A stretch of 64,000 bases of DNA from contig CM035807.1 in the NCBI GenBank assembly GCA_020466095.1, forward strand, positions 55,164,555 through 55,228,554. Direction: 5' to 3'. The stretch comes from Chlorops oryzae (lineage: Eukaryota > Arthropoda > Insecta > Diptera > Chloropidae). Position numbers and translations under genes: made by a program. Below, piece after piece: positions 10,185 through 21,822 of this stretch. Positions within the stretch are counted from its first letter, which is position 1. Each line of letters opens with the position of its first letter. The notes under the pieces are model-generated. The model did no database searches and was not told the origin of the DNA. It saw only the letters and a program-made list of their open reading frames with translations.

Positions 10185-10894
10185 TGTTCAGTTTCATTAT
10201 ATACATACTGTTATTCAATCAACCGGTTCAGTTTTTTGCATACATACTGTAGTTTTAATTCAATCAGGCGTGTGATTCATACACACTGAGCTTTTGATAT
10301 TTTTTCGCAATGCACGATCTTTTGTTTTGTTTGTTGCACTCCGTCTCATATTTTCGTTTTGTTTCATGCAGGCAAAGCTATGCATGGAAGCGCGGCACTT
10401 GTGCTTTCTGCCTTTGGCACAATGCTCGCTTATCAGTTCTCCTCGGTTTCAAATAGACAGGGTATGCATACGATTGCTTTGGGACTGCAGGCTTGTTGAA
10501 CTTTGATGCTTTTCACTTTTGCTGACTTAAATTCTCACGCTTTGCAATATTGTGCATGCTTTCAGAAATTCGTCTTTTTGTTTTTGTTTTGTATCATATT
10601 CTAATATTTATTTTTTAAACACCAAATTGTAATAATCAGCATAAATATAGTATTTAAGCAATGAACTCTGTTAATAAATCAAGGAGTTACATATTTGAAT
10701 TCAAGGTGTTTACTTCTTAAGCAGATCATTGTCTACCCAGTTCCAAGTGCTGGTTGTATGCAATTCGTATTTCGGTGAAACACCTTAATACACACCAAAC
10801 GATTGAATTCTCAAGGGAAAACTTAGGGCATTGCTAAGCCAATATTTAGAAATCACACTCTGACCCACAGTTGAGGCAAACCAGTCTCGTAACA
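10185..10894 (+). repeat. 5' LTR of BEL/Pao element
   Basis: 710 bp starting TGTTCAGTTTC and ending GTAACA, directly before TTGGTGACCC, the primer-binding-site position. Its first roughly 460 bp recur at 15796-16259. It contains a duplicated motif CATACATACTGT. The shared body includes GCATGGAAGCGCGGCACTTG, identical in both copies. Confidence 0.82.
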
Positions 10895-11035
10895 TTGGTG
10901 ACCCTTACGTGATACAGTTCTAATCTGTATCTCTTGATGACTCGTAAGCAGCCTAAGGACAATCCGAGGGACCAAAAGAAGTCATCCAGAAGTCGCAGTG
11001 GAAATTGGCACTAATGAAAAATTCTCATTTCAAGC

Positions 11036-12500
11036 ATGGACAACCTTGAAGATCTGGTGAAAAGCCAAAAGGAAACTGGCCGCAAAATCGAAGTGATAAT
11101 TCGCAACTACAACAAGGAATCCATCTCAAGGAAGCAAACGGTTGGCTACTTCCAGGAACGATTAAGAAAACTTGACGAAGAATGGTTACAATTTGAGACC
11201 ACTGACAAGAGAATACGGCTACTCGAATCGGCACCCTTGAGTCATGAGAACTTTACTAAAGGACATCGTACTAAAGTATAAAGAAATTTTTGAGTCATCA
11301 ATGCTTAAAGCATATACGCCAAGAAAATCTGCAGAGGAGAGACAACCAATAGTAACAGCATATCAACAATCAGGTGCATTCGGGAATGAAACACAAGAAA
11401 CGAACCCGAGTGCATTCACCATGCTAATCCGCAGGCAAAAGGTGATGATGGACTCTCTGGAGCGTTTCCTGACCAACAACTTTTCATCAGGAGATGTTCC
11501 CTTTGTACAAAAACTATACGAAGGTATCGAAAACATTCATTTTTCAATATGGGAAATGAATGATTCCCCAACTAACCAAGGCTTTAATTTGAATTGCTTC
11601 GTTGCCCAAGAAGAAATCGTTCGCCATAACATTAAGGCAGTAAGCAGCCATTCAGCAAGTCCAGAAGAAGTAAAGGAGGTGACCATTCAGCCAGAAACAA
11701 TTCAATTGCCAAAAATTAATATCCCGAAATTTGATGGCAACTATCTGAAATGGCAAGAGTTCTACGATCTCTTTACTCAATTAGTTTTGAATTAATCTGT
11801 ATCAAAGGTTCATAAAATATGGTACCTTAAAACGCACGTGACCGGAGAAGCAGCAAAGTTAATTTAACACTTTACTGCCACTGGAGAAAATTTTGATGCT
11901 GCATGAACTGTGTTGATGGACCGGAATAACAACAAACGTTTGTTGGTGAGCAAGTTGATTCAAGAGCTGATTGGCACACCGGGAAATGCATCAAGCGATA
12001 ATTTCAAGAGACTGCATGATCGAACACAAGAATGTCTTTTGGAACTTCAAAACCTTGGCATCAAAACATCAACCTGGGACCCACTTCTGCTGCATCTTCT
12101 TTTAAAAAGGGTGGACCAAAGTACGCGGTTACGTTACGAGCAATCATTATTCCAGCCACGAGAAGTTCCAACCATCAAAGAATTCTTGAAATTCTTAGAA
12201 AAACATTTTCAGTCAATGGAAGCCATGGGTGCCAAATCTTCAATCTCGTCAAAGGTATGCACTTCAGTAACCTCAGAAAATCAAGGCGATGAATCCTGAA
12301 AAATGTGTTCAAATGGGAGCATCCGCTTTTTCGGTGCAAGAAATTTCTGCAATCAACCGATCCAAACCGTCTCAAGTTTGTCCAAAAGAAAAACTGCGTA
12401 AATTGCTTCAAAGTTGGTCATGCATCAAAACAATGCAGCTACAAAAATTGCAAAAAATGTAGTAAAAAACATAACACTTTACTACATTTGGAAACAAATG
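11036..12500 (+). pseudogene. BEL/Pao Gag with zinc knuckles, frameshifted
   Basis: Gag would package element RNA into cytoplasmic particles. Frame one (11036-11281) has the N-terminal coiled-coil-like helix (RKQTVGYFQERLRKLDEEW). A frameshift near 11260 moves to 11244-11795, ending in LPKINIPKFDGNYLKWQEF, the signature of the DUF1759 gag domain. In-frame stops follow, then 11910-12299 (LVSKLIQELIG to FLKFLEKHF). After another shift, 12305-12505 carries two zinc-binding motifs, CVNCFKVGHASKQC and CKKCSKKHNTLLH. The order and motifs are characteristic of BEL/Pao. At least two frameshifts and several stops make it dead. Confidence 0.85.
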
Positions 12501-12673
12501 ACTAAGCCGCAATTAACGAACCATCTCCACGAGCCAAACCAAAACCTTCAGCAGTACCTAACGATGTTAAAAGCAAGGCATCGTCAATAGCGGTTACGGA
12601 AAGGTCACACAAAGAAGGGGCAGCAGCAGAAGGGGCACAAGCTACCTCTCTTAGATCAACCAATCATCAAACC

Positions 12674-12877
12674 TTGAAGGCATATGTCCTACTGGGTACC
12701 GCATTGGTGAAAATAAAGGCAAACAACAAAGAAATTGAATGTCGAGCAGTTCTCGACTCAGGCTCACAAATCAATTTTGTCACTGAGCGACTCATAAAAA
12801 GACTTGGAGTTTCAACAAAGCCTTCAACCGTTCACATAAATAGAATTGGCTCAAGCAACATGGAAGGCACAACGTAA
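12674..12877 (+). pseudogene. BEL/Pao aspartic protease fragment
   Basis: Retropepsin-like segment with the catalytic triplet in CRAVLDSGSQINFVTERL (DSG). In the family this enzyme cleaves the Gag-Pol polyprotein. It stops at TAA 12875-12877, after a frameshift relative to the following IPHNITLADP segment (to 13028). The sequence that should lead into the RT is deleted. Confidence 0.75.
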
Positions 12878-13137
12878 AGTAAATGTGGCCATGTATTCTC
12901 GCATAAATGGCTTTTCAACTCGGCTGGAGGCATCAGTCTTACCACACATCATCACAGAGCAGCCTTCGCAGTTCATGGACATCAACTCGTGGCCAATTCC
13001 ACACAACATAACCCTAGCAGATCCTTAATTCAAAGAGAAAAAAAGAAAAGGAAAAAAAGGTCTTTTGTATCCCTCCCCCTTGCAGCCGACTCCCATGACG
13101 TCGTCTACAGTGTCAATCACAAAAATTCGTTCATTCG

Positions 13138-13870
13138 ACTACAGAGAGTTATGGCATACGTTTTGAGGTTCATTATTCAAGTCAAGAATCCCAACAGAAA
13201 AAAGTTGGAAAAATTTCTAACACCATCTGAACTCGATGCAGGACTAAAAACAATCATAAAGGCCATGCAGACATGAGAGTACAAAGATGAGATCCAGCAA
13301 CTGACGATACGCAATGAAGTAAAAGGATTACTGTCTCCATTCTTGGATGAAAACAAGATCCTTCGCGTCGGAGCCCGTCTTGAAGCCTCTGATCTGGCAT
13401 ACGATGCGAAACATCAAATGGTCATACCATCGATGTAGCTGCACTTACCCCAGAACATTTTCTGATTGGGGCCGCTCATAGCACAAGTGGACCCTGCTGC
13501 CCAGTCTCGAAGTCGAAGTCTTTCATCCAGTTGGAAGCTGGTAACACAAATTGAAAGGGATTTCTGGAAAATATGGTTTAGACATAACCTCAGTGAGCAA
13601 CAGGGTCGCAACAAGTAGAAAACACGACCACCTAACTTGGAAATAGGATCCATTGTCATCATATAAGAGGACGACACTACAGCTAGGAATGGCCACTTGG
13701 AAGAGTGGTCCAAACTTATAAGGGTGCTGATGGAGCAGTTAGAATTGCAGACATTAAAACATCAAGAAAAATAGTAAAGCGAACCATTGACCGACTGGCG
13801 CCGCTTCCGATAGACGATGTGCCCCAAAAACAGGGGAACTCAACACCGTTGGAAGGAGAGGATGAAAGAA
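13138..13870 (+). pseudogene. BEL/Pao integrase remnants, N- and C-terminal parts
   Basis: 13138-13440 encodes the linker and zinc-binding start of a BEL integrase (LTPSELDAGLKTIIKAM, then [19 protein letters not shown]). The catalytic core is essentially absent. 13540-13800 has the C-terminal part in several frames: FWKIWFRHNLSE, RPPNLEIGSIVII, DGAVRIADIKTS and IDRLAPLP. In the family the C-terminal domain binds DNA. Stops and shifts separate every piece. Confidence 0.75.
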
Positions 13871-15380
13871 GCCATAGCACGCAGTCAAAAAGGCGTAAGA
13901 CCTCGTTCTTAAATGTAATGAATACCTTACTTGTGATTCTGCTTGCCCTTCCACTTATTATGGCAAACAAAGTACAAATCACATAATTTGGTCCTAACAT
14001 TGGAAATTATTTTGATGGTATCAGCATCACTAAAATATCTAGGTCAGACTGGAATCTCATAACATACTATGAGCTTGAACCATATTGGAAATAAATGACA
14101 GTACTTCAAAATGGTACATTAGCCCTACACAATTTGTGCACTGCAATGAGCCTAAAGAATGGATGCTCCAATGTTCTCGAAAATTTAAAATAAGCAGCAT
14201 CTGAACTCAGAATCGAAAACCAATTATTTGAGAGCAAAAGAACTATGCGTGGCGCCATAAATATAATTGGTAACATTGCAAACTCTCTGCTTAGATTTCT
14301 CGATACTAAATATGCAGAGCAAATGTCCACCACCATCAATTCCATTAAAGGAGATGAAAGCCGCCTCTTACAACTTTTGAAAAATCAGACATCAATCACT
14401 GATTCGACGCATAATGTATCTAATAAAACAAGATGAAATAGCAATTAAAAATAAATTCGACAACTTGGATTCTCAAATAAATGAAATCGTAACGCTAATA
14501 AGAGGCAATGAAAACGAACGTCTCAAGACAAAATATTGCATTATCGGTTCAACTTACAATCCTGTCATTCATCTTACAATCCATACAGTCGTCCATATTT
14601 GAAGCACTTTCTGATTCGCATCATGGAAAAATTACCCCAACACTTCTTTCAAAACTGCAGCTCCAAGAGGAGTTGGTACGAGTTCGTAATCACTTACCAA
14701 CATCGCTGCAATTATCTGTTGAACCCGAAAATCTTGTACAACTCTACAAATTAATGAAGGTGCAGGGAGGAATATCAACAGACCATGTTATATTTCACAT
14801 TACAATTCCATTATGTGAACCTGAATCATTTGAAACCTACAAGCCACATCCCGTTCCAGTCATAATAAACAAAACTGCAATTGCAATTAAACCGTGCGGG
14901 GAATTTATTGCCATCAGCGCCCACCAAGATCAATACTTCACAATGAACTCGCACCAGTTGCAGTCATGTACCAGCATTAAGCAAGATCAGCTGTTATGCC
15001 TTCAAATTCAATCAAAATTTAATTCGGACTCAGATCAATGCTCTTAAGAATTAAGACTTTTGAACAACGATACACAAGGCAATTGTAATATTCAGCGCAC
15101 TCAAGATGATACCACATGGACTCAACTTGAGCATAACAACCTGTGGATGTATATCATGAAGAGCCCCAAAAAAATGACAGCTGTTTGTGGCGATGAACAT
15201 CATCAATTCACATTGCAGGGATCAGGAACGCTTAAAATTGATCCAGAATGCATAATCAATCACAAAACAATCATCATTCAAGGTCATCAGGTATACTCGT
15301 CCAACTTGCAAACATCATACACACTCACCACAAACATAATCAACATCGCACAACCACACCAAATGATGTCACTGCTGTAG
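13870..15380 (+). pseudogene. Env-like region of the BEL/Pao element, decayed
   Basis: Downstream of integrase lie pieces of an envelope-type glycoprotein of the insect retroelement (F-protein-like) group. They comprise a hydrophobic signal-like segment near 13920-13975, a basic site followed by a Gly/Ile/Ala-rich, fusion-peptide-like segment at about 14235-14300, a heptad-like stretch to about 14400, and an ectodomain at 14508-15380 with several cysteines. Frames at 14245, 14414, 14508 and 15060 are separated by stops and shifts. No complete product can be made. Assignment rests on position after integrase and the segment pattern, so it is less certain than gag. Confidence 0.6.
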
Positions 15381-15795
15381 AATTTTAACATCAGCCACTA
15401 TGACGACCACGTCAACAATCTATCTATAATTCAGTCAAAGCTGCATGAGCAAGAACGAATGGATCTATCAACACGAATACAAACTATCACATATCATCAT
15501 GGAACAGTTTCATATGTAGCACTTCTTCTCGTTATTGTCGTAAATGACGGCAGCAGCGCCAAGCAATTGGACTCTTGCAAGCGCAATCACCAAGACTAGC
15601 TGAACATCTCCAGGCAGCACCTTCCGAGTTTACTGTTTCAGTCAATTAACCAGAAGTTAAGGAAGATTTTCGAATTTGAAATTATTAGTCAACAAGCGGA
15701 CTACGTCAACTTTTAATTTTTTTGTTGCTGTTTGAAAAGTGCTTCGCAAGGTGAAAATCATCAAATAGTTGATCATAGCTCAACCGCCGGGAGCA

Positions 15796-16259
15796 TGTTC
15801 AGTTTCTTCACATACATACTGTAATTCAATCAAACTGTTCAGTTTCTTTGCATACATACTGTAGTTTTAGTTCAATCAGGCGTGATTCATACACACTGAG
15901 CTTTTGACATTTTTTCGTAATACACGATCTATTGTTTTGTTTGTTGCACTCCGTCTCATATTTTCGTTTTGTTTCATGCAGGCAAAGCTATGCATGGAAG
16001 CGCGGCACTTGTGCTTTCTGCCTTTGGCACAATGCTCGCTTATCAGTTCTCCTCGGTTTCAAATAGACAGGGTATGCATACGATTGCTATGGGACTGCAG
16101 GCTTGTTGAAGTTTGATGCTTTTTCACTTTTGCTGACTTAAATTCTCACGCTTTGAAATATTGTGTATGCGTCCAGAAATTCGTCTTTTTGTTTTTGTTT
16201 TGTATCATAATCTAATATTTATTTTTTAAACACCAAATTGTAATAATCAGCTTAAAAAT
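15796..16259 (+). repeat. 3' LTR of BEL/Pao element, truncated
   Basis: Matches the first 460 bp or so of the 5' LTR (10185), with scattered substitutions and small indels. It is cut where the GTGGGCGTGGC repeat begins at about 16262. The remaining roughly 250 bp of LTR is not seen after that repeat, so the 3' flank was lost or rearranged. Confidence 0.8.
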
Positions 16260-16261
16260 AA

Positions 16262-17166
16262 AACAAGTAAGAAAGCTAAAGTCGGTCAAGCCCGACTTTG
16301 AAATACCCAGCGTCCCGACATTATGAGCGCACTATGTTTTGCTTCTCTATTTGTGGGCGTGGCAGTCGGAGGGCAAAATAAATTATTTCCCTACACCTTT
16401 CATTCGCCTTGGTGAACCTATGTTGCGAATTTGAAGCTTCTATGCCTTTTACTTCGGAAGTTACGAAAAATCGTTATTTGTTGGCGTGGCAGGGGGGGGC
16501 CCATAAAATTTTTACCTGCATCTTTCATTCGCCTTGATGAACCTATGTTGTGAATTTGCAGCTTCTACGCCTTTTACTTCAGAAATTACGAAAAATCTTC
16601 ATTTGTGGGCGTGGCAGTGGGCGGGCCACAAAATTTTTTCCCAAACCTTTCATTCGCCTTGGTGAACCTATGTTGCGAATGTGAAGCTTCTACGCCTTTT
16701 ACTTCGAAAGTTACGATAAGCCCTTATTTGTGGGCGTGGCTCACAGAAGGCGGCTTCCATTTTTTTCCAGGATATGTCCCTTTTCGTAGTTTACCAGTAC
16801 AACAAATATCAATGAAATGTGTTGAGTGGTTCGCAAGTTACAAGCATTTTACTGAAAACACATATTCATTTGTGGGCGTGGCAGTGGGCGGATGTCTCCC
16901 ATTTTTACTTAGGATCATACTCGGATCCCGATATATCTGGAGGATCTGGAGGAGATCCGACCACGGATGGACAGACAGACGGACGGACGGACAGACGGAC
17001 GGACGGACAGACGGCCAGACGGATGGACGGACAGACGGACATGTCTAAATCGATTCAGTTTTTGATCCTGATCATTTCTATATATATATGTCTATATCTC
17101 CGGAGCTTAGTTCTCCCTGTTACAAGATTCGTACAAAACTAATATATCCCGCTTACGCTGGGTATA
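16262..17166 (+). repeat. Interspersed GTGGGCGTGGC repeat, most complete copy
   Basis: Starts AACAAGTAAGAAAGCTAAAG with a small hairpin (AGTCGGTCAAGCCCGACT) and ATACCCAGCG. It contains four diverged GTGGGCGTGGC subunits, then a GACGGACGGACAGACGG minisatellite (16965-17040), and ends ACGCTGGGTATAA. The end inversely echoes the start (ATACCCAGCG versus CGCTGGGTAT). No protein is encoded; the long frame at 16605-17048 is a repeat shadow. Confidence 0.8.
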
Positions 17167-17174
17167 AAAAGAAA

Positions 17175-17580
17175 AAAATTGCAAAACCGAGCTTAAATTT
17201 TTCGGAAATATATTATCAAAAGACGGATTGAAAGCTGACAGAACAAAAATCAGCGCCATTAAGAGCAAACCCCAAAAGAGTTTTGAAATATTTTGACACA
17301 AACAAACCGATAACGATTCAGGCGGACTTCTCAGACCAAGCGCTGTGAGCATGACTAATGCAAGAAAACTCACCAGTAGCATACGCCTTAAAAGTATTAC
17401 CAAAGACTCAGCGAAACTACACACTGTTGAAAGAGAGCTTCTCAGCACCCTTTTTGCATGTCGACGGTGTGACCAATATATATGCGGCAAAAATGATATA
17501 ATAATAGAAACGGATTACCAGCCTTTGATACGAATATTGAAAAGAAATCAACTGAAAACTTGCATGCAAGCCTCCTCTAG
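17175..17580 (+). pseudogene. Gypsy RT thumb and RNase H fragment
   Basis: The frame reads FFGNILSKDGLKADRTKIS (RT connection), then after shifts an RNase H start and VERELLSTLFACRRCDQYI with IIIETDYQPLIRIL. In gypsy elements the RNase H removes RNA from the RNA-DNA hybrid. It is a short relic with at least two lesions, joined to an unrelated Tc3-like fragment at about 17583. Confidence 0.75.
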
Positions 17581-17582
17581 AT

Positions 17583-18200
17583 GCTGAGCGCAAGCTGAAT
17601 AGGCTTAAATTTGCCAAGAGCCATACGGCTTGGACACTGCAAGGTCAGGGGCACGAGAATAACTGGAAAACAGTAAATTTTTCTGATGAAAAGCGCTTTA
17701 ATCTCAATGGCCCGGATGGGTATAACTACTATTACCATGATCTCAGAAAAGAAAAGCGTATTTTAAGTTGTCACCATAGCAGAGAATGTGGAGTCATGAT
17801 TTGGGGTGCAATTTCGTACTACGGAACTATTATTTTAAAGTTTGTAGATGCACGTATGACTGGAAACAGTTGCAAAGAATTACTTGCAGAAGCCATTCCT
17901 AAATTTGACAATATTTTTGGACCTATTCCGATAATTTTTCAACACGATACATCGCTGCAGAATCTTAACTTCATGGTTATCTAATAAACACATTCAAGTT
18001 TTAAAATGGCCGCCGTATTCTTCGGATTGTAATATTATTGAAAATGTGTGGGGATGGCTTTCACGAAAGGTTTATAATGGAAGCAAACAATTTTCCACAA
18101 AAGAAGAGCTTATTGAAACAATTAGTCAAGGTCCGAAATTTCTTTAGATTTTTAACGTCACTCTATAATTCTTTGCCAAGTCGTATTTAGGATGTAATAA
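17583..18200 (+). pseudogene. Tc3-like (Tc1/mariner DD34E) transposase fragment
   Basis: Transposase catalytic domain lacking its DNA-binding N-terminus. Motifs in order: VNFSDEKRFNLNGPDGYNYY (first Asp), GVMIWGAISYYG, IFGPIPIIFQHD (second Asp), then after stops CNIIENVWGWLSRKVYNG (Glu). Stops at about 17982 and several shifts show decay. A possible 3' end with GGTGAGGCTATCATT lies near 18480-18510; no 5' end is visible. Confidence 0.8.
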
Positions 18201-19226
18201 AAGGCAATATATACAAAATCAAATTTTATTACAAAAAATTGCAAATTTTATTATTTTGGCTTTAAACGGCACGTGAGGCTATCATTTGGGGACAATTTTT
18301 TACGAAAATTTTGAGTGACATTGAAGAAATTAATGGTAGTCCTGCACACCTTCAGTAGTTTTAAAACCAAGGTAGGCTTTGGAGCAGAACTACTCACATT
18401 TCTAGACTAACTTAGAGGTACTTCATGTTTTGAAAAAATATTTTAAAAAACGACTGCTTTTAAAAGATATTTTGGTGAGGCTATCATTATGGAATGGACT
18501 GTAAAACCAAAAGCTACCATATTGAGTGTGAAGTCCTAGCTCAATCGTTTCTGAATGTATGTATAGTAGCGCGGGCCAATTTGTATGGAGCCTAAAAATT
18601 CGATTAGAGCCGTCCCCTAGGATGATTCTACGGAAAATTCAAAGCAACTTTCGTAAAGGAACCAGAGGTCTATCTCGACTTTCGAGTCTCCCACTTTTGA
18701 AAAAATGATTTTTCCCCTATAACATCATTTTGATTCAAAATTCGATTTTTTATTGATCGATTTATTACCTTTTTTTATGTGTATATGGGGGTTGTTGGGG
18801 TCGATAAATTCACTTCTGATGTTTATTTTTACCTATGAGCACCGCCAGAGGGCGTTCATGCATATTTTTTTTTTTTACTAGTTTTCGTCTATTTCCCCAG
18901 AAAAATTTGAAGTTTCTTGGTAAAATTGATCTTTATTTTATTTTTTTCAACAGAAATTCAACTTCAAAAGAAGAACACGTGTAAAAAAAAATTGGGTTTT
19001 GTGGAAGAAAAGCGAAATAAGTTATTTTTGAAAGTCTTTCTTGCTTTCAAGTCTGGGGTATTTTGCACGGCTTTCTGATGTAACTGCCATAACACTGTGT
19101 CGACTTTCTTCTAAAACACGTTTAGAAACGCTAGCCATCTTGGATCAGGCAATGATGGATCATCGTATTCTAAATATTGTTCCAAATGATCATACGGAAT
19201 GCTATGCGTAAACGGTGGTTCCAATT
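18201..19226. other. Unassigned, partly transposon 3' flank
   Basis: Contains two copies of GTGAGGCTATCATT (about 18273 and 18480) that probably belong to Tc3-like ends, and a T-rich stretch at 18868-18880. No gene recognised. Confidence 0.45.
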
Positions 19227-20180
19227 ACACAGCCACACAAAAAAAAATTTTTGGTTTGATCTGGGTATCTCACTACCTCTACCATATGTTTTCGGGGTCG
19301 CTGATTCCAAATCCGTTGCCCGTTTTGCTCCATCAGATCAGCATTTTGCCATAACCTCAAAAAACCTCAATTCGAGCTATTAAAATTTAATATCGTGGAC
19401 AAATTTTTTTTTCGTTCTGATCTGGGTATCTGATTACTTCTACTATATGTTTTCGGGGTCGCTGATTCTAAATCCGATGCCCGTTTTGCTCCATCAGATC
19501 AGCATTTTGCCATAACCTCAAAAAACCTCAATTCGAGCTATTAATTATTTTGGGCCATTAGGGGGTTGAAGGGGGTGAATAGCGGAAAATTGAGCGATCA
19601 AAATAAATTTTGAAGGTCATTTTTGGATTCAGCGCATCAAAATACATAGGAATAGGTGGGTCTATATTCTGGCACATGACATTTTTTTTTTTTGTGGCTG
19701 TCAATTGCTCGAATTGAGGTTTTTTGAGGTTATGGCAAAATGCTGATCTGATGGAGCAAAACGGGCAACGGATTTGGAATCAGCGACCCCGAAAACATAT
19801 GGTAGAGGTAGTGAGATACCCAGATCAAACCAAAAATTTTTTTTTGTGTGGCTGTGTAATTAATAGCTCGAATTGAGGTTTTTTGAGGTTATGGCAAAAT
19901 GCTGATCTTATGGAGCAAAACGGGCATCGGATTTAGAATCAGCGACCCCGAAAACATATAGTAGAAGTAATCAGATACCCAGATCAGAACGAAAAAAAAA
20001 TTTGTCCACGATATTAAATTTTAATAGCTCGAATTGAGGTTTTTTGAGGTTATGGCAAAATGCTGATCTGATGGAGCAAAACGGGCAACGGATTTGGAAT
20101 CAGCGACCCCGAAAACATATGGTAGAGGTAGTGAGATACCCAGATCAAACCAAAAATTTTTTTTGTGTGGCTGTGTTATT
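19227..20180. repeat. Palindromic higher-order repeat array (A-B ... A'-B'-A')
   Basis: Two kinds of unit, A and B (each about 150-165 bp and diverged by roughly 10%), sit as A (19227-19382) and B (19383-19545) on one strand. They recur as inverted A (about 19692-19860), B (19862-20023) and A (20024-20180). All contain CAGATCAGCATTTTGCCATAACC and GTTTTCGGGGTCGCTGATTC or their complements, in pieces. A copies resemble each other far more than A resembles B. The outer A-B pairs form arms of about 315 bp. Confidence 0.85.
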
Positions 20181-20619
20181 ATTTAAATCGATCATATTCG
20201 TATAATCTGTACAATTGAAGTTTATCAAAGGTTTTTGATAAACTTTAAGATGTGGCGGGTCGTACAGATTTCTTCGGTAGTGTAAATTTTTCTTCATCGC
20301 AATGTTTAGTGTCTCTTTTTTATCATCAAATAACATCGATAACAAAATATTTTCGGAATGTGCGTAATATGAAGTGTCTTAAATGACATTATTCACAACT
20401 CCGCGTAGATTTGTTTGCAAGAGATAATACTTTACCGAAGACCATCGAATTATAGTACTTGATGTTGAAGTGCATCGGTGTTTCTTGCCTCTTAATGCAA
20501 GAAGGTTTAAGAAATAAAAATAATAGAAGAATGATATTATGTTTTATTTATGGAGGGGGAAAAAGCATTCTTAAATGCATGGTTCGTGCCAGTAGCCAAG
20601 CCAATTGACTCCTCTTTGG

Positions 20620-21315
20620 TCATATAATTGGATCGCACTGGCTCCTGGACAAATCAGCATTTTGTAACCGCCCGCGCATACGAAGGATGATACCATCTTC
20701 GATGAAAGGTAATAACATGCTTAATAGAGCAGATAACCAAAAAGTATCCTCTAGCTGGTTCTCCTCATATTTTCGCTGTAACACGTATATCCTCATTGAA
20801 ATAATCATGCTGCTCCTGCTGGATCCATAGTTTCAGCGACTCATCTAGTTGTCTAACTTCCAGTGCGCACTTCTTCCTTTGTGGCGAAGGCACCTGACAA
20901 CTCTGAACAAACCTCAACACTCACACCGTTACTCGTGTAAGGCGACTGATTGTTGAATAACGATACAAAAGAGATTGTTGATTGATGGATATCGCATTCA
21001 CGGTGGCAACTAATTGGACTTGATGAAATTTCTGATTGTGAAAAAACCGTACACCAGTAGCGATAACAGCATCTGAGGAGGCCTTAGTCCTTGAGATTTG
21101 GCAGCAATCTTAACGTATTTCGGCTTCTCAATGTGCAGAATAGACTTGTGCTGAAGATGGCCAAGACTTCCTTGGCTGCCGAACAAATTCAGGACCATGC
21201 CACCATAAATTTGATGAGCTAAGTTCCATTATCGCAGTACCCCTTGAAATCAGATCAGCTGGATTTTTGTCAGTCGGCACGTATCGCCACACAGACTGAG
21301 GTCGAAGCCAATGAG
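20620..21315 (-). pseudogene. BEL/Pao pol: RNase H end and integrase N-terminus, minus strand
   Basis: Reading leftwards, 21310-21150 encodes WRYVPTDKNPADLISRGTA and WWHGPEF, the end of the BEL RT/RNase H. 20940-20840 gives the linker, and 20620-20808 gives LLPFIEDGIILRMRGRLQNA, the integrase N-terminal zinc-binding region. It continues, after an interruption, the RT at 23480-24480. Frameshifts break it several times. Confidence 0.75.
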
Positions 21316-21492
21316 TGTGCTTGCAACATAAAATAAGAAGGAAAAATTAAACAATGTAAAAAACAACAACAATAGCAACGAGAAAAAACAATAAGAAAAA
21401 TCTTAAACAAAAAGGACCGCATTTACATATAACTTTGAGGCTCTGGGGTCGTAGGTAGAACAGAGCCTTAAAGATATGTACTGATATGTATA

Positions 21493-21822
21493 CAGTCGGC
21501 TCTCGTTAATTCGAAACTCGAGGGACTCTTAAAATACAGTCGACTCTCGTTAACTCGAAACTCGAAGGACTCTTAAAATATAACGAATTATCGGGTTTTT
21601 AACTAACGAGAGTCGAATGTAAAAATATTTTTTGTTGAGAGCTCGTGGACACTTCGAATTATCGCAGATTTGAATTAACGAGAGTAGACTGTATAACGAA
21701 ATATCGAGTTTTTTAACTAACGAAAGTCGAATGTAAAAAGAATTTTTGTTGAGAGCTCGTGATCACTTGGAATTATAGAGAAGTTCGAATTATCGCAGAT
21801 TTGAATTACTGAGAGTCGACTG
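21493..21822. mobile_element. Pogo/Tigger-like MITE with a second copy inserted in it
   Basis: The outer copy starts CAGTCGGCTCTCGTTAATTC (21493) and ends GAGAGTCGACTG (21822). An inner copy (21537-21691) starts CAGTCGACTCTCGTTAAC and ends GAGAGTAGACTG. It sits at a TA of the outer copy and duplicates it (21535-21536 and 21692-21693). TA duplication and CAGT ends fit the pogo/Tigger group. No coding capacity. Confidence 0.82.

Larger units (their letters stand above)
10895..15795 (+). mobile_element. BEL/Pao LTR retrotransposon interior, degenerate, RT and RNase H deleted
   Basis: The interior between the two LTRs begins with a primer-binding-like TGGTGACCC at 10896. It runs gag, zinc knuckle, protease, an integrase piece and an env-like region, ending at ACCGCCGGGAG before the 3' LTR, a BEL-type polypurine position. 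Between protease (about 12880) and the integrase N-terminus (about 13170) the RT, the RNase H and most of the integrase core are missing. It is therefore a non-autonomous relic with many stops. Confidence 0.85.

Noticed and set aside
16605..17048. 147-codon frame rich in Asp/Gly/Arg/Thr
   Set aside because: It is translation of the GTGGGCGTGGC repeat and its GACGGACGG minisatellite; the other copies do not keep the frame.
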